Below are positions 49,141-58,144 of a stretch of DNA of 64,000 nt, in pieces. The notes below the pieces were generated by a model, which searched no databases, was not told the DNA's origin, and saw only the letters and a program-made list of their open reading frames with translations. Each line of letters starts with the position of its first letter. Position 1 is the stretch's first letter. Source of the stretch: JBBROS01 sp965213855 (lineage in GTDB: Bacteria > Pseudomonadota > Alphaproteobacteria > Acetobacterales > Acetobacteraceae); assembly GCA_965213855.1 (NCBI GenBank), contig CBDCAA010000008.1:1736001-1800000 (forward strand). The letters run 5' to 3'. Both the position numbers and the translations under genes were made by a program.

Positions 49141-50937
49141 TCAACGCATCTCCTCCACAGGCTCGACGCCCAGCACCGCCAAGCCGGACCGGATCACCGT
49201 CGCCGTCGCCTCCACCAGCGCGAGCCGGGCCAATGTCTCGGCCGGTCGGTCAGCCTGCAAGAATCGCAGGGTCGAGTCGGCGTTCCCTCGGCTCCACATG
49301 ATATTAAAGTCGCCCGCCAAGTCATAGAGGTAAAACGCAACCCGGTGCGGCTCCTGCGCCAAGGCGGCTGCTTCCACGGTCCGCGGCCAGGCGGCGAGCC
49401 GGCGGATCATCGCCAGCTCCGCCTCTGCCGCGAGCGGATCGAGCGCCACCTCGGCAAGCGCCGCGCGCGACACGTCATGGCTCGCCGCAGCCGTCCGCAG
49501 CACCGAGCGGCACCGCGCATGCGCATACTGCACATACCACACCGGGTTCTCCCGCGTCTGCGCCACCACCGCGTCCAGGTCGAACTCCATCTGCGCGTCC
49601 GATTTCCGGGTCAGCATGGTGAACCGCACCGCGTCCTTGCCCACCCATTCCAGCAGGTCCGCCAAGGTCACATAGGTTCCGGCCCGCTTGCTCATCCGCA
49701 CCGGTTGCCCGCCGCGCAGCACATGCACGATCTGGCACAGCACCACCTCCAGCCGCTGGTCCGCGTTGCCGGCCAGCGCCCGCACGGCCGACTTCATCCG
49801 CGACACGTAGCCGCCATGGTCGGCGCCCCACACGTCGATCATCAGCCCGGCGTTGCCCTCCGGACTGAGCCGGGCCATCTTGTCGGCATGGTAGGCGATG
49901 TCGTTGGCAAAATACGTGTTCGACCCATCCGACTTGCCCAACGGCCGGTCCACGTCGTCGCCGAACCGCGTCGCCCGGAATAGCGTCTGCTCTCGCGCCT
50001 CCCAGTCGGCCGGCGTCTTGCCCTTCGGCGGCTCAAGCACGCCCTCGTAGATCAGGTCTTGCGCCGCGAGCCGCTCGAGCACCCGCTCCACGGCGCCCGA
50101 CTGCACCAGCGCGCGCTCGCTGGTGAACACGTCCGGCACGACGCCCAGGGCCGCCAGGTCCGTCCGGATGGACGCCATCATGGCCGCGACCGCCTCCTCT
50201 CGCACCGTATCGAACCACAGCGCCGGGTCCGCGACGGTGGCGCCAGGCCCGGCCAGCTCCGTGCCATATCGCGCGAGCAGCGCCTCACCGACCGGCACCA
50301 GGTAGTCGCCCTTGTATTGCAGCCCGCCCGGCACCTGGAGCGCGAACGCATCCTCCGTCAGCGTCGTACCGGCCGCCTGCAGGTACCGCCAGTAGGCCGC
50401 CCAGGCCAGCGCCGCCACCTGCGCCCCGGCGTCGTTGATGTAGTACTCCTTCGTCACCGCAAACCCGGCCTTCTGCATCAGGTTCGCCAGCGCATCCCCG
50501 ACCACGGCGCCCCGGCAATGCCCGATATGCATCGGCCCGGTCGGGTTGGCCGAGACATACTCGACGTTCACCGGCCGCCCGCCGCCCACGTCGCTGCCGC
50601 CATACGCCTCGCCCGCACGCAGCACCGCCGGGACGACTGCGCGCAGCGACTCCGGCCGAAGGAACAGGTTCACGAATCCCGGCCCCGCTGCCTCCGCCCG
50701 CAGCACGTCCGGGCCGTCCGACAGCGCCGCCGCCAGCGCCTGAGCGATCTTCGCCGGCGCCTGCCGCATCGCCTTCGCGCTCACCATCGCCGCGTTGGTC
50801 GCCATGTCGCCATGCGCCGGGTCCCGCGCCGGCGTCACCTCGATGCGGGCCGCTGCGTCATCCGGAAAGTCCGGCGCGATATGACGGAGCGCGGCGACGA
50901 CGGTGTCCCGCACGCGGGCGTAGAGGTTCTGTGTCAT
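49141..50937 (-). CDS. argS: Arginyl-tRNA synthetase
   Basis: A 598-aa class I synthetase. The HIGH motif is present as ANPTGPMHIGHCRGAVVGDA, the KMSKS-like motif as PVRMSKRAGTYVTL, with the N-terminal Add-1 domain and C-terminal DALR anticodon domain (YVQYAHARCRSV). The ATG at 50937 overlaps the PIN-gene stop as ATGA and has GGGGAA upstream; an ATG at 50949 would sit on its ribosome site. Translation of this essential gene is therefore coupled to the foreign-looking PIN module. Confidence 0.96.
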   Translation of the reverse strand: MTQNLYARVRDTVVAALRHIAPDFPDDAAARIEVTPARDPAHGDMATNAAMVSAKAMRQAPAKIAQALAAALSDGPDVLRAEAAGPGFVNLFLRPESLRAVVPAVLRAGEAYGGSDVGGGRPVNVEYVSANPTGPMHIGHCRGAVVGDALANLMQKAGFAVTKEYYINDAGAQVAALAWAAYWRYLQAAGTTLTEDAFALQVPGGLQYKGDYLVPVGEALLARYGTELAGPGATVADPALWFDTVREEAVAAMMASIRTDLAALGVVPDVFTSERALVQSGAVERVLERLAAQDLIYEGVLEPPKGKTPADWEAREQTLFRATRFGDDVDRPLGKSDGSNTYFANDIAYHADKMARLSPEGNAGLMIDVWGADHGGYVSRMKSAVRALAGNADQRLEVVLCQIVHVLRGGQPVRMSKRAGTYVTLADLLEWVGKDAVRFTMLTRKSDAQMEFDLDAVVAQTRENPVWYVQYAHARCRSVLRTAAASHDVSRAALAEVALDPLAAEAELAMIRRLAAWPRTVEAAALAQEPHRVAFYLYDLAGDFNIMWSRGNADSTLRFLQADRPAETLARLALVEATATVIRSGLAVLGVEPVEEMR

Positions 50938-51416
50938 GCTGTTCCCCATCCTCCCGCGCGCAGGCGCTCGGGGTAGTTGATGACCGCGTGTTCCAAGATC
51001 CGGGCGCGCGCCGCGAGCCGTTCGTCTGCAGTCAGCAGGGTCAGGCCAAGGGCCGGGTGGTCGAATGGCAATTGCAAAACAACCGAGTCGGTCAATCCGA
51101 AGTACATGAATTCCGCACGTGCTACGTCGGACATGCTCGGCACGACAAGTTCCGCAGCGCCCTCGACAAAACTCCGGATCGCGGCTGCGATGTGGGACTT
51201 TGCAGGCTCGTCGATCCGACGCGAGAAGTTGACAATCTCTGTCAGTACATTCGGGCAGGTGACGATCTCGTCGAAGTCGGAAACGATCCGGTCCACCAAC
51301 TCGAAATCGTCAGTGCCGTAATCCTTCAAACGGCGATGGGAAGCGATGTAGCGGGGATCGGCCCAACCGACCAAAAGCAGGAGAAGAAGATTGGAATCGA
51401 TCAGGACCGCACTCAT
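50934..51416 (-). CDS. PIN-domain protein (putative toxin-like ribonuclease)
   Basis: A 160-aa protein with the acidic constellation of PIN nucleases: Asp7 in VLIDSNLLLLL, Glu60 in PNVLTEIVNF, Asp110 in FGLTDSVVL and Asp131 in LLTADERLA. It is longer than typical VapC (about 130 aa) and has a central insert (FELVDRIVSDFDEIVTCPN). The start at 51416 overlaps the upstream 98-aa gene stop as ATGA, the arrangement of a two-gene module. GC content is clearly lower than its neighbours. Its target is unknown. Located between the 98-aa gene and argS on the minus strand. Confidence 0.85.
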   Translation of the reverse strand: MSAVLIDSNLLLLLLVGWADPRYIASHRRLKDYGTDDFELVDRIVSDFDEIVTCPNVLTEIVNFSRRIDEPAKSHIAAAIRSFVEGAAELVVPSMSDVARAEFMYFGLTDSVVLQLPFDHPALGLTLLTADERLAARARILEHAVINYPERLRAGGWGTA

Positions 51417-51709
51417 TCGGCGAGCTCGGCCCTCGCAAGATTCTTGATCGAAACCAGGCCGCCACTCTCCGTCATCGACACGACCTTCACCGACCGTTTC
51501 AGGTTTGAGACCCCACCCATACTTTCCAAGACTTCCTGCGCACGGGTGCGTGGCGCATTCCAAGGCCGGGAGAAGCTGAGCGCGATCGTCCACAGCTTTT
51601 GCCGCTCGTCATGCTCGATCTCTTCTAAGCCAACGTTGCTGATGTGCTCGTCCGCATACACGTCAGCAATAAACTCCTTCGCTTTCACAATCGCTTCTTT
51701 GACTTCCAT
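51413..51709 (-). CDS. 98-aa partner of the PIN protein, unknown family
   Basis: A small acidic/basic mixed protein: MEVKEAIVKAKEFIADVYAD, ISNVGLEEIEHDERQKLWTI, ALSFSRPW and a tail VKVVSMTESGGLVSIKNLAR. I recall similar 90–110-aa proteins next to PIN genes in other bacteria but no named family or DNA-binding motif. The alpha+beta pattern (helix, two strands, a loop, two strands) is visible. It is coupled by ATGA to the PIN gene and could be its antitoxin or partner. The 60 bases 51661–51720 are only 27/60 G+C. The start at 51709 is preferred to 51736, which lies in dgt-proximal sequence. Confidence 0.75.
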   Translation of the reverse strand: MEVKEAIVKAKEFIADVYADEHISNVGLEEIEHDERQKLWTIALSFSRPWNAPRTRAQEVLESMGGVSNLKRSVKVVSMTESGGLVSIKNLARAELAE

Positions 51710-51737
51710 CAAGCTGTCTCCGCCATCGCCCGGCACC

Positions 51738-52898
51738 CTACCCCAGCTTGAACGGGTCCGTCAGCCGCTGCCATTCCTCCAGCGCGAACCGGTCCGTCAT
51801 GCCGCCGATGTAGTCCGTCACCACCAGCGCCGCCCGAGCCGGGTCGCCGCCCAGGCCCGATGGCCCAGCCAGCGCCCGCCAGCCATCCGGCAGCAGGCTT
51901 GTGTCCTCGTGCAGCAGCGCGAACAGCGCCTCCGTCACCCGGCGGCTCTTGCTCGACATCCGGTTCACCCGCCAATGCCGGTACATCCGCGCGTGCAGAA
52001 ACTCCTTGATCGCCCGGTTCGCCTCCGCCATCGCCGGGCTGTAACCCACCAGCGGCTGCTTGGCCCGCCGCACCGCATCCGCGGTCGCCGGCGCCGCCCT
52101 GGCCAGCCGCCGCCGCGTCTCTTCCACCAGGTCAGTCGCGAACGCGTTGATCACCCGGCGGATCGTCTCGTGCCGCAACCGCGGCGGCGGCACGTCCAGG
52201 CTCGACCGCCGGGCCTGGGCCAATGCCGCGCCCACCACCGGCAAGTGGGCGAAATCCTCGGGTCCGAACAGCCCGGCCCGGATCCCATCATCGAGGTCGT
52301 GGCTATGGTACGCGATGTCGTCCGCCATCGCCGCCACCTGCGCCTCCAGCGACGGCCAGGTGTTCAGCTCCAGCCGATGCCGCTGGTCGTACTCGGCGAT
52401 ATAGGGGGGCGGCTGCCGCAGCGGCCCGTTATGCTTCGCCAGGCCCTCCAGCGTCTCCCACGTCAGGTTCAACCCGTCGAACGCCGCATACCGGTTCTCG
52501 AGCTTCGTCACGATCTTCAGGCTCTGCGCGTTGTGGTCGAACCCGCCATACGGCTTCATCTTGGCGTTCAGCGCGTCCTCGCCCGCATGCCCGAACGGCG
52601 GGTGGCCCAGATCGTGCGCAAGCGCAAGAGCCTCCGTGAGGTCCTCGTCGACGTGCAGCTCGCGCGCGACCGAGCGGGCGATCTGGGCCACCTCGATGCT
52701 GTGCGTCAACCGCGTGCGGAAGAAGTCCCCCTCGTGGTTGACGAAGACCTGCGTCTTGTATTGCAGCTTGCGGAACGCGCTGCTGTGGATCACCCGATCC
52801 CGGTCGCGTTGCCATGGGCTTCGCCCCTGCGAGTCCGGCTCCGGATGCAGCCGGCCGCGCGATGTCTCGGCCCGTACGGCATAGGGAGCATGCGGCAT
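51738..52898 (-). CDS. dgt: Deoxyguanosinetriphosphate triphosphohydrolase-like protein
   Basis: A 386-aa HD-domain dNTPase that cleaves dNTPs to nucleosides and triphosphate. RDRVIHSSAFRKLQYKTQVF, RTRLTHSIEVAQIARSVAR (His ligand), ALAHDLGHPPFGHAGEDALN (HD pair) and AAMADDIAYHSHDLDDGI (Asp ligand) show the intact active site. Length matches the short alphaproteobacterial type. In the usual order its stop would be followed directly by argS; here 28 bases separate it from the PIN module. Confidence 0.95.
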   Translation of the reverse strand: MPHAPYAVRAETSRGRLHPEPDSQGRSPWQRDRDRVIHSSAFRKLQYKTQVFVNHEGDFFRTRLTHSIEVAQIARSVARELHVDEDLTEALALAHDLGHPPFGHAGEDALNAKMKPYGGFDHNAQSLKIVTKLENRYAAFDGLNLTWETLEGLAKHNGPLRQPPPYIAEYDQRHRLELNTWPSLEAQVAAMADDIAYHSHDLDDGIRAGLFGPEDFAHLPVVGAALAQARRSSLDVPPPRLRHETIRRVINAFATDLVEETRRRLARAAPATADAVRRAKQPLVGYSPAMAEANRAIKEFLHARMYRHWRVNRMSSKSRRVTEALFALLHEDTSLLPDGWRALAGPSGLGGDPARAALVVTDYIGGMTDRFALEEWQRLTDPFKLG

Positions 52899-52997
52899 GT
52901 CCCGCGTGTAGCAAGGGCGCCCGCTGCTGTCGCCATCTACGCGGCCGACCGCTTAAGAGCCTGTTTACCTTCAAACGCTAACCTGGCCTGATCGAGA

Positions 52998-55406
52998 GTG
53001 GAATCGTCCATGCGGTGGCTTCGGAAGCATCTGCGGTTCAATCGTCCGTCGCTCAACGTGGGCCTGGTTGCGGTCGTGTCTGCCGTTTGCCTGGTCCTGG
53101 TCGGGGTCGATGCGTGGCGCACCTGGCAGAACCGGGACACCATCCTGGCCGCCGACATGGCCGAGACGGAGAACCTCGCACGCTCCCTGGCGCAGCACGC
53201 GCATGACCTGGTGCAGACGACCGACGTGATCCTGCTCGGCCTGCAGGAGCGCATTGCCGCCGACGGGCTGTCGCCGCCCGCCCTCGCCCGGCTGAACGCG
53301 CTCATGACCCGGCAGGCAGCCGCCGTCCCGGCCATCCTGCGGATCACGGTCTTCGACCCGAATGGAAACTGGCTCACCGGCACGGGCCCGCATGGCCCCG
53401 ATGACGGCTCGGTCGCCCGCCGGGGATACTTCATCCACCATCGCGATCAGCCGAACACGGCCGTCTACCTCGACGATCCGCGGCGCAGCCGGGTCGACGG
53501 CCGCTGGCTGCTGACCGTCTCGCGCCGGATCGACGATGAGGCCGGGGGGTTCGCCGGCATCGTCGAGGCATCCATCTCCATCGATTACCTCAATGCCTTC
53601 TACGCCGGACTGGCAACGGGTAAGGACGGCATCATCAGCCTGTCGAACGCCCGCGGCATCCTCATCGCCCGCAGCCCGCTCCGGGACGACAAGATCGGTA
53701 CGGACCTTTCGGGCAGCGACATCTTCACCCGGTTCATGCCACAGGCGTCCGAGGGCAGCTTCCGTTATGTTTCCGCGCTGGAAGGGGCGGAGCGGCTCGG
53801 CAGCTACCGCCATGTCCAGCAATACCCGCTGGTCGTGGTCGTCGCGCACGGCTACCAGCGTATCATCGCGGACTGGTGGCAGGACGCCATCAGTCACCTC
53901 GCCTTCAGCAGCGCCGTCGCGATCGTCTTGGCCGGGGCCGGTGTGAACATCGCGGCCAAGCTTCGCCGGCGTCAGCGGGCCGAACGCCGCTACCGGCTGC
54001 TGGCCGAGAACTGCATCGACGCGATCGTCAGCCTCGACGTCACGGGCCGGCAGCTCTACGTCTCACCCGCCTTCGAGACGCTGACCGGCTGGAGCGCGGC
54101 CGAGGGCAACGGCCGCGACTGGACCCGGCACGTCAATGCCGACGACCGGGAGGCGCTCAACCTGGCAATCGGCCGCCTGCGCGCGGGCGAGCCCGAGTTC
54201 TCGGTCGAATACCGCTACTGTTGCCAGGACGGACGCCAGCAATGGGTCGAGGCACGCTGCATGATGATCCCCGCGGGTCATGACGAGGACGCCCAGATCG
54301 TTGCGAACATTCGCGACATCAGCGGGCGCAAGGCGTCCGAGCTACGCCAGGCGGCGGTCAACCAGGAGCTTGCGACGCAGGCCAACACCGACGGGCTGAC
54401 CGGGCTGGCCAACCGGCGCCGGTTCGACGAAGCGCTCGACCAGGAACGGCAGCGCGCAGCCCGGGAGGAGACGCCGCTCTCGCTCATCCTGCTCGATGTC
54501 GACCGGTTCAAGCTCTTCAACGATCGTTACGGGCACATCGCCGGCGATCGCTGCCTGGCTGCCGTCGCTGCCGCGCTGCACGGCGTCGGCCGACGCCCCG
54601 GGGACCTGGTGGCCCGGTACGGTGGGGAGGAGATCGTGGTCCTGCTGCCGGGCACGCCGGCCGATGGCGCGTTGTCCCGCGCCAACACGATCCGCGCCGC
54701 CATCGAGGCGCTCGGGATCGAGCACGACGGCAATCCACCCGCAGGTGTCGTGACCATCAGCGTGGGCGTGTCGACGTGTTACCCCCTGCAACAGGGAAAG
54801 GCGTTCCCGGCCGCCAGTATCGTCGGCCTTGCCGACGCCGCGCTTTATGAGGCCAAGCGGACTGGACGCAACAAGGTCGTCCATCATGCGGACCTGCCCA
54901 TGCTGCCGCCCCGGATAGATGACGAACAGCAGCGGCTCGCGACCTTGGCTCGGTACCACCTGGCCGGAGGGGAGACGGAACGGAGCGACATCCTCGATCG
55001 CCTGGCGCGGCTGACGGCGGCACTGTTCCAGGTGCCGATCGCCCTGGTCAGCCTGGTCGGGCAGGACCGGCAATACTTCGTTGGCCGCTGCGGCCTGCCC
55101 GGCGACGGCACCGGCCGCGACGTGTCGTTCTGTGCCTATACGCTGGCCGGCCCCGACGTGCTCACCATTGCGGACGCGTCCGACGATCAGCGGTTCGCCC
55201 ACAACCCGCTGGTGACCGGCGGGCCCAGGATCCGGTTCTATGCCGGCGCGCCGCTGATCGCGCCCAATGGCCACCATCTCGGAGCACTCTGCATCATCGA
55301 CCAGGTCGCGCGCCCCGGCCTGACCCACGCCCAAAAAGCATTGCTGGCGAACCTGGCTGCCTTGGCCGTCGATCACCTTTCCGAACGGTCGCAAGCACGT
55401 CCATGA
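52998..55406 (+). CDS. Diguanylate cyclase with Cache-like sensor, PAS and GAF domains
   Basis: An 802-aa membrane protein. Helix 1 (about 20–40), an extracytoplasmic dCache-like region (about 42–290), helix 2 (about 295–318), PAS (about 327–450, ENCIDAIVSLDVTGRQLYVS), GGDEF (about 460–630) with the active-site motif GGEEI at 542–546, and a C-terminal GAF (about 655–800). The inhibitory RxxD site (RPGD) lies exactly five residues before GGEEI, so activity and feedback control are both predicted. It makes c-di-GMP. A GAF domain after the GGDEF is uncommon. The GTG at 52998 or the ATG at 53010 may be the start. Confidence 0.92.
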   Translation: MESSMRWLRKHLRFNRPSLNVGLVAVVSAVCLVLVGVDAWRTWQNRDTILAADMAETENLARSLAQHAHDLVQTTDVILLGLQERIAADGLSPPALARLNALMTRQAAAVPAILRITVFDPNGNWLTGTGPHGPDDGSVARRGYFIHHRDQPNTAVYLDDPRRSRVDGRWLLTVSRRIDDEAGGFAGIVEASISIDYLNAFYAGLATGKDGIISLSNARGILIARSPLRDDKIGTDLSGSDIFTRFMPQASEGSFRYVSALEGAERLGSYRHVQQYPLVVVVAHGYQRIIADWWQDAISHLAFSSAVAIVLAGAGVNIAAKLRRRQRAERRYRLLAENCIDAIVSLDVTGRQLYVSPAFETLTGWSAAEGNGRDWTRHVNADDREALNLAIGRLRAGEPEFSVEYRYCCQDGRQQWVEARCMMIPAGHDEDAQIVANIRDISGRKASELRQAAVNQELATQANTDGLTGLANRRRFDEALDQERQRAAREETPLSLILLDVDRFKLFNDRYGHIAGDRCLAAVAAALHGVGRRPGDLVARYGGEEIVVLLPGTPADGALSRANTIRAAIEALGIEHDGNPPAGVVTISVGVSTCYPLQQGKAFPAASIVGLADAALYEAKRTGRNKVVHHADLPMLPPRIDDEQQRLATLARYHLAGGETERSDILDRLARLTAALFQVPIALVSLVGQDRQYFVGRCGLPGDGTGRDVSFCAYTLAGPDVLTIADASDDQRFAHNPLVTGGPRIRFYAGAPLIAPNGHHLGALCIIDQVARPGLTHAQKALLANLAALAVDHLSERSQARP

Positions 55407-55445
55407 CCGCCACGGCCCGGATTGCTGAATCCAACCGGCCCGCCC

Positions 55446-55474
55446 TTCAATCGGAGACCCCGACGCGCTATGAT
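55446..55474 (+). promoter_or_regulatory. Candidate promoter giving a leaderless erpA mRNA
   Basis: TTCAAT (55446–55451), 17-base spacer, TATGAT (55469–55474), seven bases before the erpA ATG at 55481. Transcription would begin at or next to the A of the ATG. No Shine-Dalgarno is present upstream, which agrees with a leaderless message. Confidence 0.45.
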
Positions 55475-55480
55475 ACTGGC

Positions 55481-55810
55481 ATGAGCAACTTTCGCGTTTC
55501 CGAACGGGCCGCCGAACGTGTGGCCGAAATCGTCGCCGCGCAGAGCCGGCCCGCCGCACTCCGCGTGGCCGTGCTCGCTGGCGGTTGCAGCGGCTTCCAA
55601 TACAAGTTCGAGCTCGACGAGGCGCCGCAGCTCGACGATCTCGTCGTCGAGCAGGGCGCCGCCCGCGTCCTCGTCGACCCGGCCAGCATGGACCTGCTGG
55701 ACGGCTCGGTGCTCGACTACACGGACGCTCTGATGGGCGCCCACTTCACGATCAAGAACCCCAACGCGACCTCCGCCTGCGGCTGCGGCACGAGCTTCTC
55801 GGTCGACTGA
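55481..55810 (+). CDS. erpA: A-type iron-sulfur carrier protein
   Basis: A 109-aa HesB/IscA-family protein passing Fe-S clusters to targets. The three cysteines are Cys36 (AGGCSGFQY), Cys100 and Cys102 (ACGCGTSF), with FxIKNPNA as expected. ErpA versus IscA cannot be decided by eye; the location near dgt/argS is where erpA lies in alphaproteobacteria, so I use that symbol. The in-frame upstream ATG at 55403 overlaps the cyclase gene and adds a non-conserved leader. Confidence 0.9.
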   Translation: MSNFRVSERAAERVAEIVAAQSRPAALRVAVLAGGCSGFQYKFELDEAPQLDDLVVEQGAARVLVDPASMDLLDGSVLDYTDALMGAHFTIKNPNATSACGCGTSFSVD

Positions 55811-55814
55811 TCCC

Positions 55815-56582
55815 GTGCGGATCGCGACCTGGAACGTCAACTCGATCCGGCAGCGGGAAACCCATGTCGCCGCCTGGCTGATCGCGCACCAGCCCGACCT
55901 GCTGCTGCTGCAGGAAATCAAATGCGAGGAGGCGCAGTTTCCCGCGCTCGCCTTCCCCGGCTACACCGCCCACGTCGTCGGCCAGAAGAGCTATAACGGG
56001 GTTGCGATCCTCACCCGTATCCCCGCCACCGTGACCCATCGCGCGCTGCCCGGCCTGCCCGACGGCGACGCACAAGCCCGCTACATCGAGGTCGAAGCGG
56101 GGGGTGTAACCGTCGCGAACCTCTATCTGCCGAACGGCAACTCCGGCGGGGACGACGGCTACGCCTACAAGCTCAACTGGATGGCACGCCTGGCCGATCG
56201 CGCCAGATCTCTGCTCGAAGCGGACGCGCCCTGCCTGTTCGCCGGCGACTACAACGTGGCGCCCACCGACGAGGACTACGCCCCAGGCGCCCTTCCGCAC
56301 ACCGACGCCCTCGTTCGCCCCGAGACCCGCGCCGCCTACCGCACCCTCCTCTGGGCCGGACTGACCGACGCCATCCGCGCGATCCAGCCCGCCGGCAAGG
56401 TGTACACCTTTTGGGATTACCAGGCCGGCGCCTGGCGACGCGACGTCGGCCTCCGGATCGACCACGCCCTCCTGTCCCCCGGCATCGCCGAGCGCCTCGC
56501 CGCCGCTCGCCCGGACCGGGAGGAACGCGGTCAGCCGCAACCTTCTGACCACGTCCCCGTCGTCATCGACCTGGCCGCCTGA
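55815..56582 (+). CDS. xth: Exodeoxyribonuclease III
   Basis: A 255-aa AP endonuclease/3'-exonuclease. MRIATWNVNSIRQRETHVAA, LLLLQEIKCEEAQFP (metal Glu), NLYLPNG, GDYNVAPTDEDYAP and the C-terminal LRIDHALLSP, QPSDHVPVV (catalytic Asp/His) are all intact. GTG start four bases after erpA, so the pair is co-transcribed. Normal length. Confidence 0.95.
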   Translation: MRIATWNVNSIRQRETHVAAWLIAHQPDLLLLQEIKCEEAQFPALAFPGYTAHVVGQKSYNGVAILTRIPATVTHRALPGLPDGDAQARYIEVEAGGVTVANLYLPNGNSGGDDGYAYKLNWMARLADRARSLLEADAPCLFAGDYNVAPTDEDYAPGALPHTDALVRPETRAAYRTLLWAGLTDAIRAIQPAGKVYTFWDYQAGAWRRDVGLRIDHALLSPGIAERLAAARPDREERGQPQPSDHVPVVIDLAA

Positions 56583-56609
56583 CGCGGCGGGGCCGGGCAC
56601 CCAACCGCC

Positions 56610-57482
56610 ATGATCGCCGTCGACTGGGGCACCTCCAACCTCCGCGCCTTTCGGCTGCACGGTGGCGCGATCGTCGATCAGGTCGGCGCCGGCCCTGGCC
56701 TGCTCGCAGTGCCGCCCGGCGGCTTTCCAGCCGCGCTTCGCACTGCCATCGCCCCATGGCTGGACGCCGGCGAACGGCGCGTGCTCATGGCCGGCATGGT
56801 CGGCAGCCGCCAGGGCTGGGTCGAAGCGCCCTACCTGCCCTGCCCGGCCGAACCCGCCACCCTCGCCGCTGCCGCCATGCGAGTCCCGTTCGAGCACGCC
56901 GACGTCCGGCTCGTCCCTGGCCTCGTTGCAACCGACCCCACCGGAGTCCCCGAAGTCATGCGCGGCGAGGAGGTCCAGCTCGTCGGCATCCTGGACCGTA
57001 CCGGCCCCGATGCCCTCGTTTGCCTCCCCGGCTCCCATTCCAAATGGGCCACGCTCCGCGCCGGCCGCATCGCCGGCTTCACCACCCACCTTACCGGCGA
57101 GGCCTATGCTGCCCTGCGCGGCCACACCATCCTCGGCCGGCTCATGCAGGACGGGCCCACGCACCGGCCCACCTTCCTCGAAGGCGCCGCGCGCGCCCGG
57201 CAGCCCGGCGGCTTGCTGCATCACCTGTTCGGCGTCCGCACCCTCGGCCTGTTCGATCGTCTCCCCGGCCCGCATGCCGCCTCCTACCTGTCCGGTCTCC
57301 TGATCGGTCATGAGATCGCTGCCATCGCGCCGAACGCGGTCGTCGACCTGGTCGGCGACCCCACGCTCTGCGCCCTGTACGCCGCGGCCGTCGAACAAGC
57401 CGGTTGCACCAGCCGCTCCCATGACGGAACCGCGGCCGCCACCGGCCTATGGCGCCTTTCGGAGCATGTTGCATGGACTTGA
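56610..57482 (+). CDS. dgoK: 2-dehydro-3-deoxygalactonokinase
   Basis: A 290-aa kinase of the De Ley–Doudoroff galactonate pathway, phosphorylating 2-keto-3-deoxygalactonate. N-terminal phosphate loop IAVDWGTSNLRAFRLHGGA, MAGMVGSRQGWVEAPYLPCP, PGSHSKWATLRAGRIAGFTT and YLSGLLIGHEIA match DgoK. Slightly short but complete. Overlaps dgoA by ten bases; the aldolase takes its product. Galactonate dehydratase is not in the window. Confidence 0.94.
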   Translation: MIAVDWGTSNLRAFRLHGGAIVDQVGAGPGLLAVPPGGFPAALRTAIAPWLDAGERRVLMAGMVGSRQGWVEAPYLPCPAEPATLAAAAMRVPFEHADVRLVPGLVATDPTGVPEVMRGEEVQLVGILDRTGPDALVCLPGSHSKWATLRAGRIAGFTTHLTGEAYAALRGHTILGRLMQDGPTHRPTFLEGAARARQPGGLLHHLFGVRTLGLFDRLPGPHAASYLSGLLIGHEIAAIAPNAVVDLVGDPTLCALYAAAVEQAGCTSRSHDGTAAATGLWRLSEHVAWT

Positions 57483-58096
57483 AGGCCGCCCTTGCCGATT
57501 GCCCGCTCGTCGCCATCCTCCGCGGCATCTCCCCGAATGAGGCCGAGCCGATCGGTCAGGCCCTGGTCGACGCCGGGCTCCGTGTGATCGAGGTGCCGCT
57601 CAACTCGCCCGGCCCGTTCGACAGCATCGCGCGCCTCGCCCGCCGCTTCGGCGGCCAGGCCCTTATCGGCGCCGGCACCGTCATGACAGCCGCCGACCTC
57701 GATCGCGTCCACGCGGCGGGCGGCCGCCTGCTCGTCACCCCGCACGCCGCGCCCGACCTCGTCCGGGCGGCAAAGCTCCTCGGGATGCAGGCCGCCCCCG
57801 GCTTCTTCACGCCAGCCGAGGCCTTCACGCTGCTGACCGCCGGGGCCGATGCGCTGAAGCTGTTTCCGGCCGAGGCCGCCAATCCCGCCACCCTCCGCGC
57901 CCTTCGTGCCGTCCTGCCGCCCGGCACTGCCGTCCTGCCCGTGGGCGGCATGGACGCCGCCACCATGCCCGCCTGGCTCGCCGCCGGCGCTGCCGGCTTC
58001 GGCATCGGCAGCGCCATCTACAAGCCGGGCGACACGGCCCAGGACGTCGCGCGCAAGGCGGCCGCCCTTATCGACGCGCTTGCCCGCCCGGCTTGA
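57473..58096 (+). CDS. dgoA: 2-dehydro-3-deoxy-6-phosphogalactonate aldolase
   Basis: A 207-aa class I aldolase trimer of the KDPG/KDPGal family giving pyruvate and glyceraldehyde-3-phosphate. CPLVAILRGISPNEAEPIGQ, IEVPLNSPGPFDSI, GAGTVMTAADLDRVHAAGG and the Schiff-base lysine in ALKLFPAEAANP are present; VPLNSP separates it from KDPG aldolase (VTLRTP). Starts inside the dgoK 3' end, giving coupled translation. Confidence 0.94.
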   Translation: MDLKAALADCPLVAILRGISPNEAEPIGQALVDAGLRVIEVPLNSPGPFDSIARLARRFGGQALIGAGTVMTAADLDRVHAAGGRLLVTPHAAPDLVRAAKLLGMQAAPGFFTPAEAFTLLTAGADALKLFPAEAANPATLRALRAVLPPGTAVLPVGGMDAATMPAWLAAGAAGFGIGSAIYKPGDTAQDVARKAAALIDALARPA

Positions 58097-58144
58097 ACCC
58101 CATCCGGCATCGGCCCATGCTGACTGCAACAAACGGGGAAGCGC

